The notes under the pieces were generated by a model. That model had not been told where the DNA came from and made no database searches. It saw only the letters and a program-made list of their open reading frames with translations. A stretch of DNA of 9,344 nt from Desulfobulbus sp. (GTDB taxonomy: Bacteria > Desulfobacterota > Desulfobulbia > Desulfobulbales > Desulfobulbaceae): contig JAUWAH010000057.1 of NCBI GenBank assembly GCA_030602145.1, positions 1 to 9,344 on the forward strand, read 5' to 3'. Each line of letters begins with the position of its first letter. Within the stretch, counting starts at the first letter, position 1. Position numbers and translations under genes: made by a program. Shown here in pieces: positions 1-5,861 of the stretch.

Positions 1-176
1 ACTCCTTTGCCGGCACGGCCATCGATTACGTCAGTTTCGTCGACGGCGACAGCCTTGAGGCAGTCGAAACGGTCGACGAGCGGACGGTCCTGGCCTTGGC
101 GGTCTTTGTCGACGGCAGGGCGGGCAAGGTCCGGCTGATCGACAACGGCCTTGTTTTGCCGGCCCAAACGGCATGA
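1..176 (+). CDS. panC: Pantothenate synthetase (pantoate--beta-alanine ligase), C-terminal end only
   Basis: The frame open from base 3 to the TGA at 174-176 encodes the last 57 residues of a protein whose start lies upstream of the window. The segment [14 protein letters not shown] followed by LALAVFVDG and VRLIDN matches the C-terminal lobe of PanC, where an IDYV-type beta strand and an ALAV...RLIDN ending are typical. PanC is a cytoplasmic enzyme that joins pantoate and beta-alanine using ATP, in the last step of pantothenate (coenzyme A precursor) synthesis. The ATP-binding HIGH-type and KMSKS-type motifs would be in the missing part, so the call rests on the C-terminal signature alone. 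The next gene on the same strand starts about 57 bp downstream, after a hairpin, so the two may be partly co-transcribed. Confidence 0.85.
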   Translation, partial: SFAGTAIDYVSFVDGDSLEAVETVDERTVLALAVFVDGRAGKVRLIDNGLVLPAQTA

Positions 177-181
177 GTTTT

Positions 182-202
182 CGGTTGGCCGCAGGCCGAC
201 CG
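182..202 (+). terminator. Hairpin between panC and kdnA; weak terminator or attenuator
   Basis: Arms at 182-190 and 194-202 pair over 9 bp with one G-U pair and enclose a 3-nt loop (GCA). The hairpin starts 6 nt after the panC stop. It is followed by a pyrimidine stretch, TTCTTCCCTTT, rather than a clean T run, so full termination is uncertain. It could terminate panC transcription or reduce read-through into the aminotransferase gene. Confidence 0.4.
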
Positions 203-221
203 TTCTTCCCTTTAACAGTGC

Positions 222-227
222 AAGAGG
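222..227 (+). promoter_or_regulatory. Ribosome-binding site that decides the kdnA start
   Basis: AAGAGG lies directly against a TTG at 228, leaving no spacer. It is 6 nt upstream of the GTG at 234, which is a normal distance. This favours GTG-234 as the initiation codon. Confidence 0.6.
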
Positions 228-233
228 TTGATT

Positions 234-1433
234 GTGCCAGGTTTTGAGATTTTTGGCGCCGAGGAAAAAGCGCAGGTTCTGGAGGTGCTGGACAGCGGCG
301 TGCTCTTCCGTTACGAGTTTGCCGCCCAGCGCAAGGGTGTCTGGAAGGTTCTCGAGTTCGAACGGGCCTTCGCCGCCTACACCGGCGCGGCCCATGCCCA
401 GGCGGTGACCTCGGGAACCGCCGCCCTCAAGGTGGCCCTGGCCGCCCTCGGCGTCGGCGAGGGCGACGAGGTCATCACCCAGGGGTTCACCTTTGTGGCC
501 ACCTGGGAGGCGATTCTCGATTGCGGCGCCATCCCGGTGTTCACCGAAATCGACCTGACCCTCAATATGGACCCCGTCGACCTGGAGCGGAAGATCACCC
601 CCAGGACCAAGGCGATCATCCCGGTCCACATGATGGGCGCACCGGCACGGATCGAGGCCATCAAGGCCATCGCCGACCGTCACAACATCCCGGTGCTCGA
701 GGATACGGCCCAGGCGGCCGGGGCGCGCCTGCACGGTCGCCATCTCGGCACCTTCGGCGCCATCGGCACCTTCTCCTTCGACGCGGTCAAGACCATGACC
801 ACCGGCGAGGGCGGCATGTGCATCACCGACGACGAAACCCTCTGGCGGCGGATGTCCGAGTATCAGGATCACGGCCACGATCACCTGCCCAATCCCGGTG
901 GCCGCGGCGGCGAGGGGCGATCCTTTGTCGGATTCAACTACCGGATGATGGAGATCCAGGGCGCCATTGGCTTGGCCCAGTTGGCCAAGCTCGAGACCAT
1001 TGTCGCCGCCCAGAAGCGGAACAAGGCCCTGCTGCGCGAGGCGGCCGCCGCGCTGCCCGGCGTCCAATTCCGTGAGATCCTCGATGCCGAGGGCGATTCG
1101 GCCACCTTCCTCACCTTCCTGTTGCCGGATGCGGCCCGGGCCTCGGCGGTCAACCAGGTGCTCCGCGAGGCGGGCGTGGGTGCGGTCCGCTGGAGCGAAA
1201 ACGGCTGGCATTACTACCCGAAATGGGAACACCTGCTCGACGGCAAGACCTATTGCCAGGGCGGCTGGCCCTTCCTGGCCGGCGGCAAGCGGCGGGTGGT
1301 CTACGACCCGTACGGCCTGCCCGCCTCGGCGGCGATCATGGAGCGGGCCCTGACCTATCAGGTGCCGGTTCTGCTCACCGACGAGCACTACGCCAAGATT
1401 GCCGCAGCCCTTGCCAAGGCGGCCCGGATCTGA
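234..1433 (+). CDS. kdnA: PLP-dependent sugar aminotransferase, KdnA-like (8-amino-3,8-dideoxy-D-manno-octulosonate aminotransferase)
   Basis: This is a 399-residue DegT/DnrJ/EryC1/StrS-family aminotransferase. The hallmarks are the phosphate-binding SGTAAL (from residue 60), the PLP-ring aspartate in VLEDTAQA (D157) and the Schiff-base lysine in FDAVKTMTTGEGG (K186). Across the protein, the opening PGFEIFG.EEK, the SFDAVKT motif, the DHGHDH motif, GFNYRMMEIQGAIGLAQL and the FREI.D.EGDSA.FL.F stretch agree with what I remember of Shewanella KdnA. KdnA transfers an amino group to 8-oxo-Kdo, giving Kdo8N for the LPS inner core. GTG-234 is chosen over TTG-228 because of ribosome-site spacing and because it gives the family's usual MPGFE start. 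A kdsB gene lies 1.3 kb downstream on the same strand, but no kdnB dehydrogenase is visible. Membership in the aminotransferase family is near certain. The exact substrate is inferred and could be another keto-sugar. Confidence 0.8.
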   Translation: MPGFEIFGAEEKAQVLEVLDSGVLFRYEFAAQRKGVWKVLEFERAFAAYTGAAHAQAVTSGTAALKVALAALGVGEGDEVITQGFTFVATWEAILDCGAIPVFTEIDLTLNMDPVDLERKITPRTKAIIPVHMMGAPARIEAIKAIADRHNIPVLEDTAQAAGARLHGRHLGTFGAIGTFSFDAVKTMTTGEGGMCITDDETLWRRMSEYQDHGHDHLPNPGGRGGEGRSFVGFNYRMMEIQGAIGLAQLAKLETIVAAQKRNKALLREAAAALPGVQFREILDAEGDSATFLTFLLPDAARASAVNQVLREAGVGAVRWSENGWHYYPKWEHLLDGKTYCQGGWPFLAGGKRRVVYDPYGLPASAAIMERALTYQVPVLLTDEHYAKIAAALAKAARI

Positions 1434-1447
1434 CTCCTGCCCCATCT

Positions 1448-1504
1448 CCGCCTGATCCGGGAAGAAGCACCGATACCCAGGATCAGGCGGACTGCTCCTT
1501 TTTT
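1448..1504 (+). terminator. Intrinsic terminator of kdnA, lying across the 3' end of rsmJ
   Basis: A perfect 11-bp inverted repeat, CCGCCTGATCC at 1448-1458 and GGATCAGGCGG at 1480-1490, encloses a 21-nt loop. It is followed 8 nt later by six Ts at 1499-1504. The T run is on the + strand side only, so it should stop kdnA transcripts. The right arm contains the stop codon of the convergent rsmJ gene (1483-1485). The loop is longer and the T run more distant than in an ideal terminator. Confidence 0.6.
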
Positions 1505-2268
1505 CCCCTTCCCACGTAGACATCGAAACGGATGGCCTTGCCCTTCAGTGAATAGTCGGGCGGCCAAGCTGACAGGGCCGGCCCCTTGAGGGGTCGCTTG
1601 ACCACCACTTTCCGGGGCTGGACGGCCAGGGCCGTTTGCAGCAACAGGGCCGGATCGCTGCTGTGCCGGTCGAGGAGCTGGAGCAGGCGCAGTTCCTGCT
1701 TGACCAGGGCCGATTTGGTCCGCAGCGGGAACATCGGGTCCAGATAGATGACGTGCGGATGGTTCTCGAGGTTGGGGAGGTGATCGACGGCGTCAGCAAC
1801 GACGAGTCGGATGCGGTCCACCGTGGAAGCGAGTTCGGCGAGCCGGCGGGCGCGCTCAAGGCCGTCGGCAAGCAGGGCGGCCACCACGGGGTTTGCTTCG
1901 AACATCACCACCCGGAAGCCGGCGGCGGCGAGGAGAAAGCCGTCACGGCCCATACCGGCGGTGGCGTCGACGAGCAGCGGTTCGACCTCGACACGGACCT
2001 TGACGGCCTGGACCAGGAGATCACGACCCGGCTGGTGACGGCGTCGACCGGCGACAGTGGCGCTGAAATCGACCCACAGGCTGCCGGGCAAACCGGGATC
2101 GCCCGGTTTGCACAACTCAAGCCGGTCGGCCGCACGGCGCAGAACCAGGGTGGCGGCTCGGGGATTGTCGATCAGCGGCAGGTTAAGCGAACGGGCCAGG
2201 GGGCCCAGCGCGTTGGCGGTTTGGGGATTGTCGATCAGAATCGCCAGTGGCAGAGTGGGGACAGACAA
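1483..2268 (-). CDS. rsmJ: 16S rRNA (guanine-1516-N2)-methyltransferase RsmJ
   Basis: This is a class I SAM-dependent methyltransferase of the RsmJ (YhiQ) family, which methylates G1516 in the small-subunit rRNA. From the TTG at 2268 it is 261 residues, close to the roughly 250 of E. coli RsmJ. Visible signatures are VDATAGMGRDGF (SAM-binding motif I, near residue 100), EANPVVAALL (acidic motif II), IYLDPMFP (catalytic motif IV, near 175), SALVKQELRL and VVVKRP. The frame stays open upstream to an ATG at 2424, but that extension is translated from a palindromic repeat and a probable promoter, so I reject it. The TTG start has AGGG 8 nt upstream, and the protein then opens with a hydrophobic strand (LAILIDN) like known RsmJ. 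The gene is monocistronic and convergent with kdnA. Family assignment is firm; the start is probable. Confidence 0.88.
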   Translation of the reverse strand: MSVPTLPLAILIDNPQTANALGPLARSLNLPLIDNPRAATLVLRRAADRLELCKPGDPGLPGSLWVDFSATVAGRRRHQPGRDLLVQAVKVRVEVEPLLVDATAGMGRDGFLLAAAGFRVVMFEANPVVAALLADGLERARRLAELASTVDRIRLVVADAVDHLPNLENHPHVIYLDPMFPLRTKSALVKQELRLLQLLDRHSSDPALLLQTALAVQPRKVVVKRPLKGPALSAWPPDYSLKGKAIRFDVYVGRGKKEQSA

Positions 2269-2324
2269 GGTGCGAGCCCTGATAACCTGATGGATTGTTT
2301 GCCGATTGCCTTTTACCGGGTCGC

Positions 2325-2354
2325 ATTGTATCATGACAGCCAGAAAGAAAGCAA
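2325..2354 (-). promoter_or_regulatory. Candidate sigma-70 promoter for rsmJ
   Basis: Read on the minus strand, a TTGCTT (2354-2349) is separated by 18 bp from TACAAT (2330-2325). The -10 is five of six to TATAAT, while the -35 is weak. Transcription would start near 2318, leaving a leader of about 50 nt before the TTG start at 2268. This arrangement also argues against translation beginning at 2424. Confidence 0.4.
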
Positions 2355-2391
2355 ATCTCTCTTGAACCTTGTGCAAAAAGAGGGTTTTTTC

Positions 2392-2464
2392 ATTCCCGAG
2401 GCAGGTATCGGGAATCCAGTCCATGAGAAATCAGAGGGTTATTGATTCCCGCCTTCGCGGCAAT
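2392..2464. repeat. Decayed REP/dRS3-like palindromic repeat pair
   Basis: There are two hairpins. The first has perfect 8-bp arms, ATTCCCGA (2392-2399) and TCGGGAAT (2408-2415). The second, 2445-2464, reads ATTCCC, then 8 nt, then GGCAAT, one base away from ATTCCC-N8-GGGAAT, which is the form of the neisserial dRS3 repeat. The segments GGGAATCCAGT (2410-2420) and ATTGATTCCC (2441-2450) also form an imperfect outer inverted repeat. Similar ATTCCCG...CGGGAAT palindromes are dispersed in many proteobacterial genomes. With only one copy in the window, its repeat nature is inferred from the form. Confidence 0.6.
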
Positions 2465-2692
2465 CATGATAGGATTCACCAACGGTTCGTTATGCAAGAA
2501 GCTCTCTTGTCACCTTCATCGTATATCTTGAACCGGCATGGCTCCGGAACCGTCGCGTTCATGCAAACACGCCAACAATCAAATCTGTCGCGCGGACAAC
2601 GGGGCTGGACGAGGCGAGGATGGTCGTTGCCGAAGCGTGTTGCCAGCACGGCAATGTCGACCGGAGGGGCAGGGGAGCACTGAGAGGAGCCT

Positions 2693-3457
2693 ATGAGCAC
2701 AGCCGAACCGAACATCGTCGCCATTATTCCTGCCCGGTATCAGTCAAACCGGTTCGAGGGCAAGCCGCTGGCCCTGATCCAGGGCAAGCCCATGATCCAG
2801 CATGTGGTCGAACGGGCACGGCGGGTTCCGCTGCTCAGCCGGGTGGTGGTGGCCACCGACGACGAGCGGATAGGCGCGGCGGTGGAGCGGTTCGGCGGCG
2901 AATGGGTGATGACCCGTCCGGATCATGTCACCGGGACCGACCGGCTGGCCGAAGCCGCCCAACTGCTCGCCATCCCCGATCAGGACGTGATCGTCAACAT
3001 TCAGGGCGATCAGCCGCTCTTCCCCGCCGAGGTGGTCGAACAGGTGGCCCGGCCGCTGATCGACGATCCCGCCCTGCCGATGGCCACCCTGATCTATAAA
3101 ATTGTCCGGGCGGAGGAGATCACCGACCCCAACCATGTCAAGACCGTGTTCGACTGTCACGGCAATGCCCTCTACTTTTCCCGCTCGCCGATCCCATTTC
3201 AACGTGATCCCGGCGAACCCCGGCAACCGACCTATTACAAACACCTAGGCTTTTATGCCTACCGCAAGGGATTCCTCGTCACCTTCGTCGCCCTGCCCGA
3301 AGGACAGTGGGAGCGGTTCGAGAAACTGGAACAGTTGCGCGCCCTCGAGTACGGCTTCACCATTCGGGTGGTACTGACAGAACACGACTCGGTGGAGGTC
3401 GATACTCCCAGGGACGCCGAGCGGGTCGAGCACCTCTTGATGGCCGCCTCCAGGTAA
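2693..3457 (+). CDS. kdsB: 3-deoxy-manno-octulosonate cytidylyltransferase (CMP-Kdo synthetase)
   Basis: This 254-residue cytoplasmic enzyme activates Kdo with CTP to CMP-Kdo for transfer to lipid A. Length and motifs are standard for KdsB: IPARYQSNRFEGKPL (12-26) for CTP binding, VATDD (53-57), HVTGTDR (78-84), VNIQGDQP (101-108) with the metal-binding aspartate, YFSRSPIPF (161-169), YKHLGFYAY (182-190), LEQLRALE (212-219) and VDTP (236-239). The ATG at 2693 is preceded by GAGAGGAG at 2682-2689, a strong but closely spaced ribosome site. In Shewanella the KdsB enzyme uses the amino sugar Kdo8N made by KdnA, so the KdnA-like gene upstream raises the same possibility here. The sequence alone does not show substrate preference. 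A GC-rich hairpin follows the stop codon. Confidence 0.96.
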   Translation: MSTAEPNIVAIIPARYQSNRFEGKPLALIQGKPMIQHVVERARRVPLLSRVVVATDDERIGAAVERFGGEWVMTRPDHVTGTDRLAEAAQLLAIPDQDVIVNIQGDQPLFPAEVVEQVARPLIDDPALPMATLIYKIVRAEEITDPNHVKTVFDCHGNALYFSRSPIPFQRDPGEPRQPTYYKHLGFYAYRKGFLVTFVALPEGQWERFEKLEQLRALEYGFTIRVVLTEHDSVEVDTPRDAERVEHLLMAASR

Positions 3458-3488
3458 GCCGGCCGCGCCGGTTGCCTCCAATTTTTTT
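3457..3488 (+). terminator. Probable weak terminator between kdsB and the cofD-like gene
   Basis: A stem beginning at the last base of the kdsB stop codon (3457-3463 with 3467-3473, CCGGC/GCCGG core, 3-nt loop) is followed 8 nt later by seven Ts at 3482-3488 and then GTTTT. The gap between stem and T run makes it imperfect. If it leaks, the downstream four-gene unit could be read from the kdsB promoter. I see no clear promoter in the 52 bp between the genes. Confidence 0.4.
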
Positions 3489-3509
3489 GTTTTCTCGACA
3501 ACGGACGAA

Positions 3510-5861
3510 ATGGCCGGAGAGCAACACCTCAAAAACCAGTTGCAGTTTCTGACCTCGGAAGGGTTTTCCGTGCTCGATGTCCTGCCGGAAACAACCCTGG
3601 CCGAAAAGGTGACCTCGATTGTCCTGGGAAGCACCGCCAGCGGGCTGCCGCCGGTCATCGCCTCGCTTTTCGGCAAGCTGCGGCACCAGGTCGAGACCCT
3701 GGACGTCAGCACCGTCAGAGTGGTGGTATTCGGCGGGGGAACGGGGCTGTCCAACATCATCGGCGGCGATTCCCGTCGCCTGGCCTGGGCACGAAATCCG
3801 TTCAGCGGCCTCAAGGAGTTCTTCCCCCAGGTCAGCTCGGTGGTCTGCGTCACCGATGACGGCGGTTCCACCGGCGAGTTGCAGAAGGATCTGCCGCTGA
3901 TCGCCCTGGGCGATTTGCGCCATGTGCTCATTTCGTCGATTCGACGTGAAAACCTGATCAGGACCTACGCCCTGGACAGGGCAGGGGCCCGGCGTTGTGC
4001 GGCCGCCCTGCATGCGATCTTCAATTATCGCTTTATCTCTCCTCCGGCTTCGGCGCATCAACTGCTTCAGGACACCGGCGGAAACCTTGCCGATCTGCCC
4101 GGCCCGTTGCGCGCCTGTCTGCACGAGTTGGCCGGAGCACTGTTCACCGATTCCCGCCTGAGCCCGGCCCTGCACCGGCCCCAGTGCCTGGGCAACCTCC
4201 TCTTGGCCGCCGCCATCTACAAACACCTGGAGCCCGCCCTGACCCCGACCCGGTTGCTGGCCTCGCACCAAGTGGTGCGAACAGCCACCATCCGCGGCCT
4301 GGCCGACCTTGCCGTCTGCCTGGGGGTTCGGAGGCAAGCCGTGCTGCCCTGCACCACCACCCTCTCCCAACTGCAGATGCTCTACGGCAACGGCGTGCTG
4401 GTGACCAGCGAATACAAGTCGGGCAAGGCGCGCAGAGGCTATCCCGTCGATCGGGTCCTGGTGGATTTCAGCCGGACCCCTTTCCTCCAGCCCGAAGTTG
4501 TGCAAGTAGTCCAGCAGGCCGACATCCTGCTCTTTGCTCCGGGCAGTCTCTACACCTCGATCATTCCCATCCTCCAGGTGCCCGGACTGGCCGAGGCCAT
4601 CCGCAAGAATGCCACCGCCCTCAAGGTGCTGGTCGCCAACATCTGGGTGCAGAAGGGGGAGACGGATGTCGCCCGCGATGCCCCGGACCGCAAGTTTTAT
4701 GTATCCGACCTGATCCGGGCCTACCATCGCAACATCCCCGAAGGCGTCCATGGCCTGTTCTCCCATGTGGTCGCCCTCGGCATGAGCGATATCCCCGGCT
4801 CCATCCTCCAGCGGTATGCCATCGAGGACAAGGAGCCGATCTATATCGACCGCAATCGGATTCGGGCCCTGGGATTCGGCGCGGTGGAGGCCAGGATTTT
4901 TTCCGACGATCAACTCCGGCAACGTGGCGCCATCCAGCACGATCCCGATGCCCTGGCCCGGGCGATCAAGGGGTTGTGGGCCTTGCACCAGGCCGGATAT
5001 CTCACCCAGCCCGCCTGCAAGGAAACGCTGCCGGCCGCCGATTTTCTTGTGCCCAACGGATTTGATCCCAAACCGGTTCCCTGTCTGCGGTATGAGAAGA
5101 TCCGCTCGCAGCTGCATTATCTCAGCACCGAACTGATCACCGCCGGTTCCCTGGCCATGGTCAAGATGACCGAGATGGAGCGCAAATGGTTGTTGGACCG
5201 TGTTCTCGAAATCCTTTGGCTCCATCCCGATATCCCGGTGGAGCATCTCCACTGTGTCCGGGGCATCACCCTGGTCGAGCCGGAATCGTGGAAACGGTGC
5301 CAGGAGTGGGACAACGTCTTTTCCTTTTACGATCCCCATGACCAGCGGATCAAGATCCGCCAGGACCAGGTCGCCAACCTCAACCGGTTCGAAATGGTGT
5401 TCCTGGTGGCCCTGGGCCAGTCGCTGCTCGGCAACTACGCCCAGGAGAAGCAGATGAGCGATCTGCGCTGGGAGGGCGACGTAGTGGGGCGAACATACCG
5501 CATTCGGGTCAGGGAAAGGGAGCAACTGGTCAGCTACCTCGAGCCCGCCGACATCGACGCCTACCTGCGCCTGTCGCGGATGCATCGTCCCCACGCCGAA
5601 GAGCCGGTTTATACCCGGGTGATCAATCCCGGCGAGGGATTCACGCCGCCGGGGCTTTTTTTCGGACTTTTTTATGCCTGGTATCTGGACAATCGATTTG
5701 CCGCCAACATAGAATATAAGATGTCGATCATGCGCACCACCATCTCGGACCTGATCCCCGAACAGGTGCGCATCGTGGATCGAAGGCGCCGGACGATCGA
5801 TTTTTTCCGGCAACGCATTTTCCGGCAAAGCTGCTCCTTTTTTTCCCGAACACAACGGTGA
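3510..5861 (+). CDS. CofD/YvcK-family protein with long uncharacterised C-terminal region
   Basis: The protein has 783 residues, about twice the size of CofD or YvcK/GlmR (roughly 310-330). After an N-terminal extension of about 68 residues comes a CofD-like fold: VVVFGGGTGLSN (71-82), VCVTDDGGSTGEL (112-124), GDLRHVL (134-140), CLGNLLLAA (226-234), ILLFAPGSLYTSIIP (339-353) and VANIWVQKGETD (375-386). CofD transfers phospholactate in F420 synthesis; YvcK/GlmR binds UDP-sugars and regulates envelope precursor supply. Residues about 530-783 match nothing I recognise and are mixed helix/strand with no evident membrane segment. A family annotated as a GAK-system CofD-like protein exists in deltaproteobacteria and may include this one, but no ATP-grasp partner is visible here. 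ATG-3510 has only a weak GGAC upstream. The stop overlaps the next gene by 4 bp. The fold is confident; the function is unknown. Confidence 0.8.
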   Translation: MAGEQHLKNQLQFLTSEGFSVLDVLPETTLAEKVTSIVLGSTASGLPPVIASLFGKLRHQVETLDVSTVRVVVFGGGTGLSNIIGGDSRRLAWARNPFSGLKEFFPQVSSVVCVTDDGGSTGELQKDLPLIALGDLRHVLISSIRRENLIRTYALDRAGARRCAAALHAIFNYRFISPPASAHQLLQDTGGNLADLPGPLRACLHELAGALFTDSRLSPALHRPQCLGNLLLAAAIYKHLEPALTPTRLLASHQVVRTATIRGLADLAVCLGVRRQAVLPCTTTLSQLQMLYGNGVLVTSEYKSGKARRGYPVDRVLVDFSRTPFLQPEVVQVVQQADILLFAPGSLYTSIIPILQVPGLAEAIRKNATALKVLVANIWVQKGETDVARDAPDRKFYVSDLIRAYHRNIPEGVHGLFSHVVALGMSDIPGSILQRYAIEDKEPIYIDRNRIRALGFGAVEARIFSDDQLRQRGAIQHDPDALARAIKGLWALHQAGYLTQPACKETLPAADFLVPNGFDPKPVPCLRYEKIRSQLHYLSTELITAGSLAMVKMTEMERKWLLDRVLEILWLHPDIPVEHLHCVRGITLVEPESWKRCQEWDNVFSFYDPHDQRIKIRQDQVANLNRFEMVFLVALGQSLLGNYAQEKQMSDLRWEGDVVGRTYRIRVREREQLVSYLEPADIDAYLRLSRMHRPHAEEPVYTRVINPGEGFTPPGLFFGLFYAWYLDNRFAANIEYKMSIMRTTISDLIPEQVRIVDRRRRTIDFFRQRIFRQSCSFFSRTQR
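5803..5832 (+). repeat. Tandem 15-bp duplication at the 3' end of the cofD-like gene
   Basis: TTTTCCGGCAACGCA (5803-5817) is followed directly by TTTTCCGGCAAAGCT (5818-5832), identical at 13 of 15 positions. It encodes the repeated FRQ in ...FFRQRIFRQS. A T7 run follows at 5838-5844. Confidence 0.6.

Larger units (their letters stand above)
2269..2692. other. Gene-free divergent intergenic region between rsmJ and kdsB
   Basis: About 420 bp lie between the divergent starts of rsmJ and kdsB. The left part holds a candidate rsmJ promoter (2325-2354) and a palindromic repeat (2392-2464). The right part, about 2465-2680, contains no protein with a recognisable motif, and I found no convincing sigma-70 or sigma-54 promoter for kdsB. 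Open frames crossing this region translate to compositionally odd, non-family sequence. Confidence 0.6.

Noticed and set aside
1636..2445. 269-codon + strand frame opposite rsmJ
   Set aside because: The minus strand has complete RsmJ motifs (DATAG, DPMFP). The + strand product is G/Q/V-rich without a family signature.
2465..2680. Possible kdsB promoter or riboswitch
   Set aside because: TTGTCA (2507-2512) and TATATC (2522-2527) are only 9 bp apart, too close for a sigma-70 promoter. I found no correctly spaced sigma-54 elements and no conserved riboswitch-like folding.
2369..2683. 104-codon + strand frame in the gap upstream of kdsB
   Set aside because: It runs through the palindromic repeat, has odd composition (R, S, W, Q) and matches no family. 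I treat it as non-coding.
3357..5855. Very long open frame on the minus strand (832 codons) opposite the cofD-like gene
   Set aside because: The + strand frame carries clear CofD motifs. The antisense translation has no recognisable domain and is rich in G, Q, H and D, as expected from the codon bias of GC-rich DNA.
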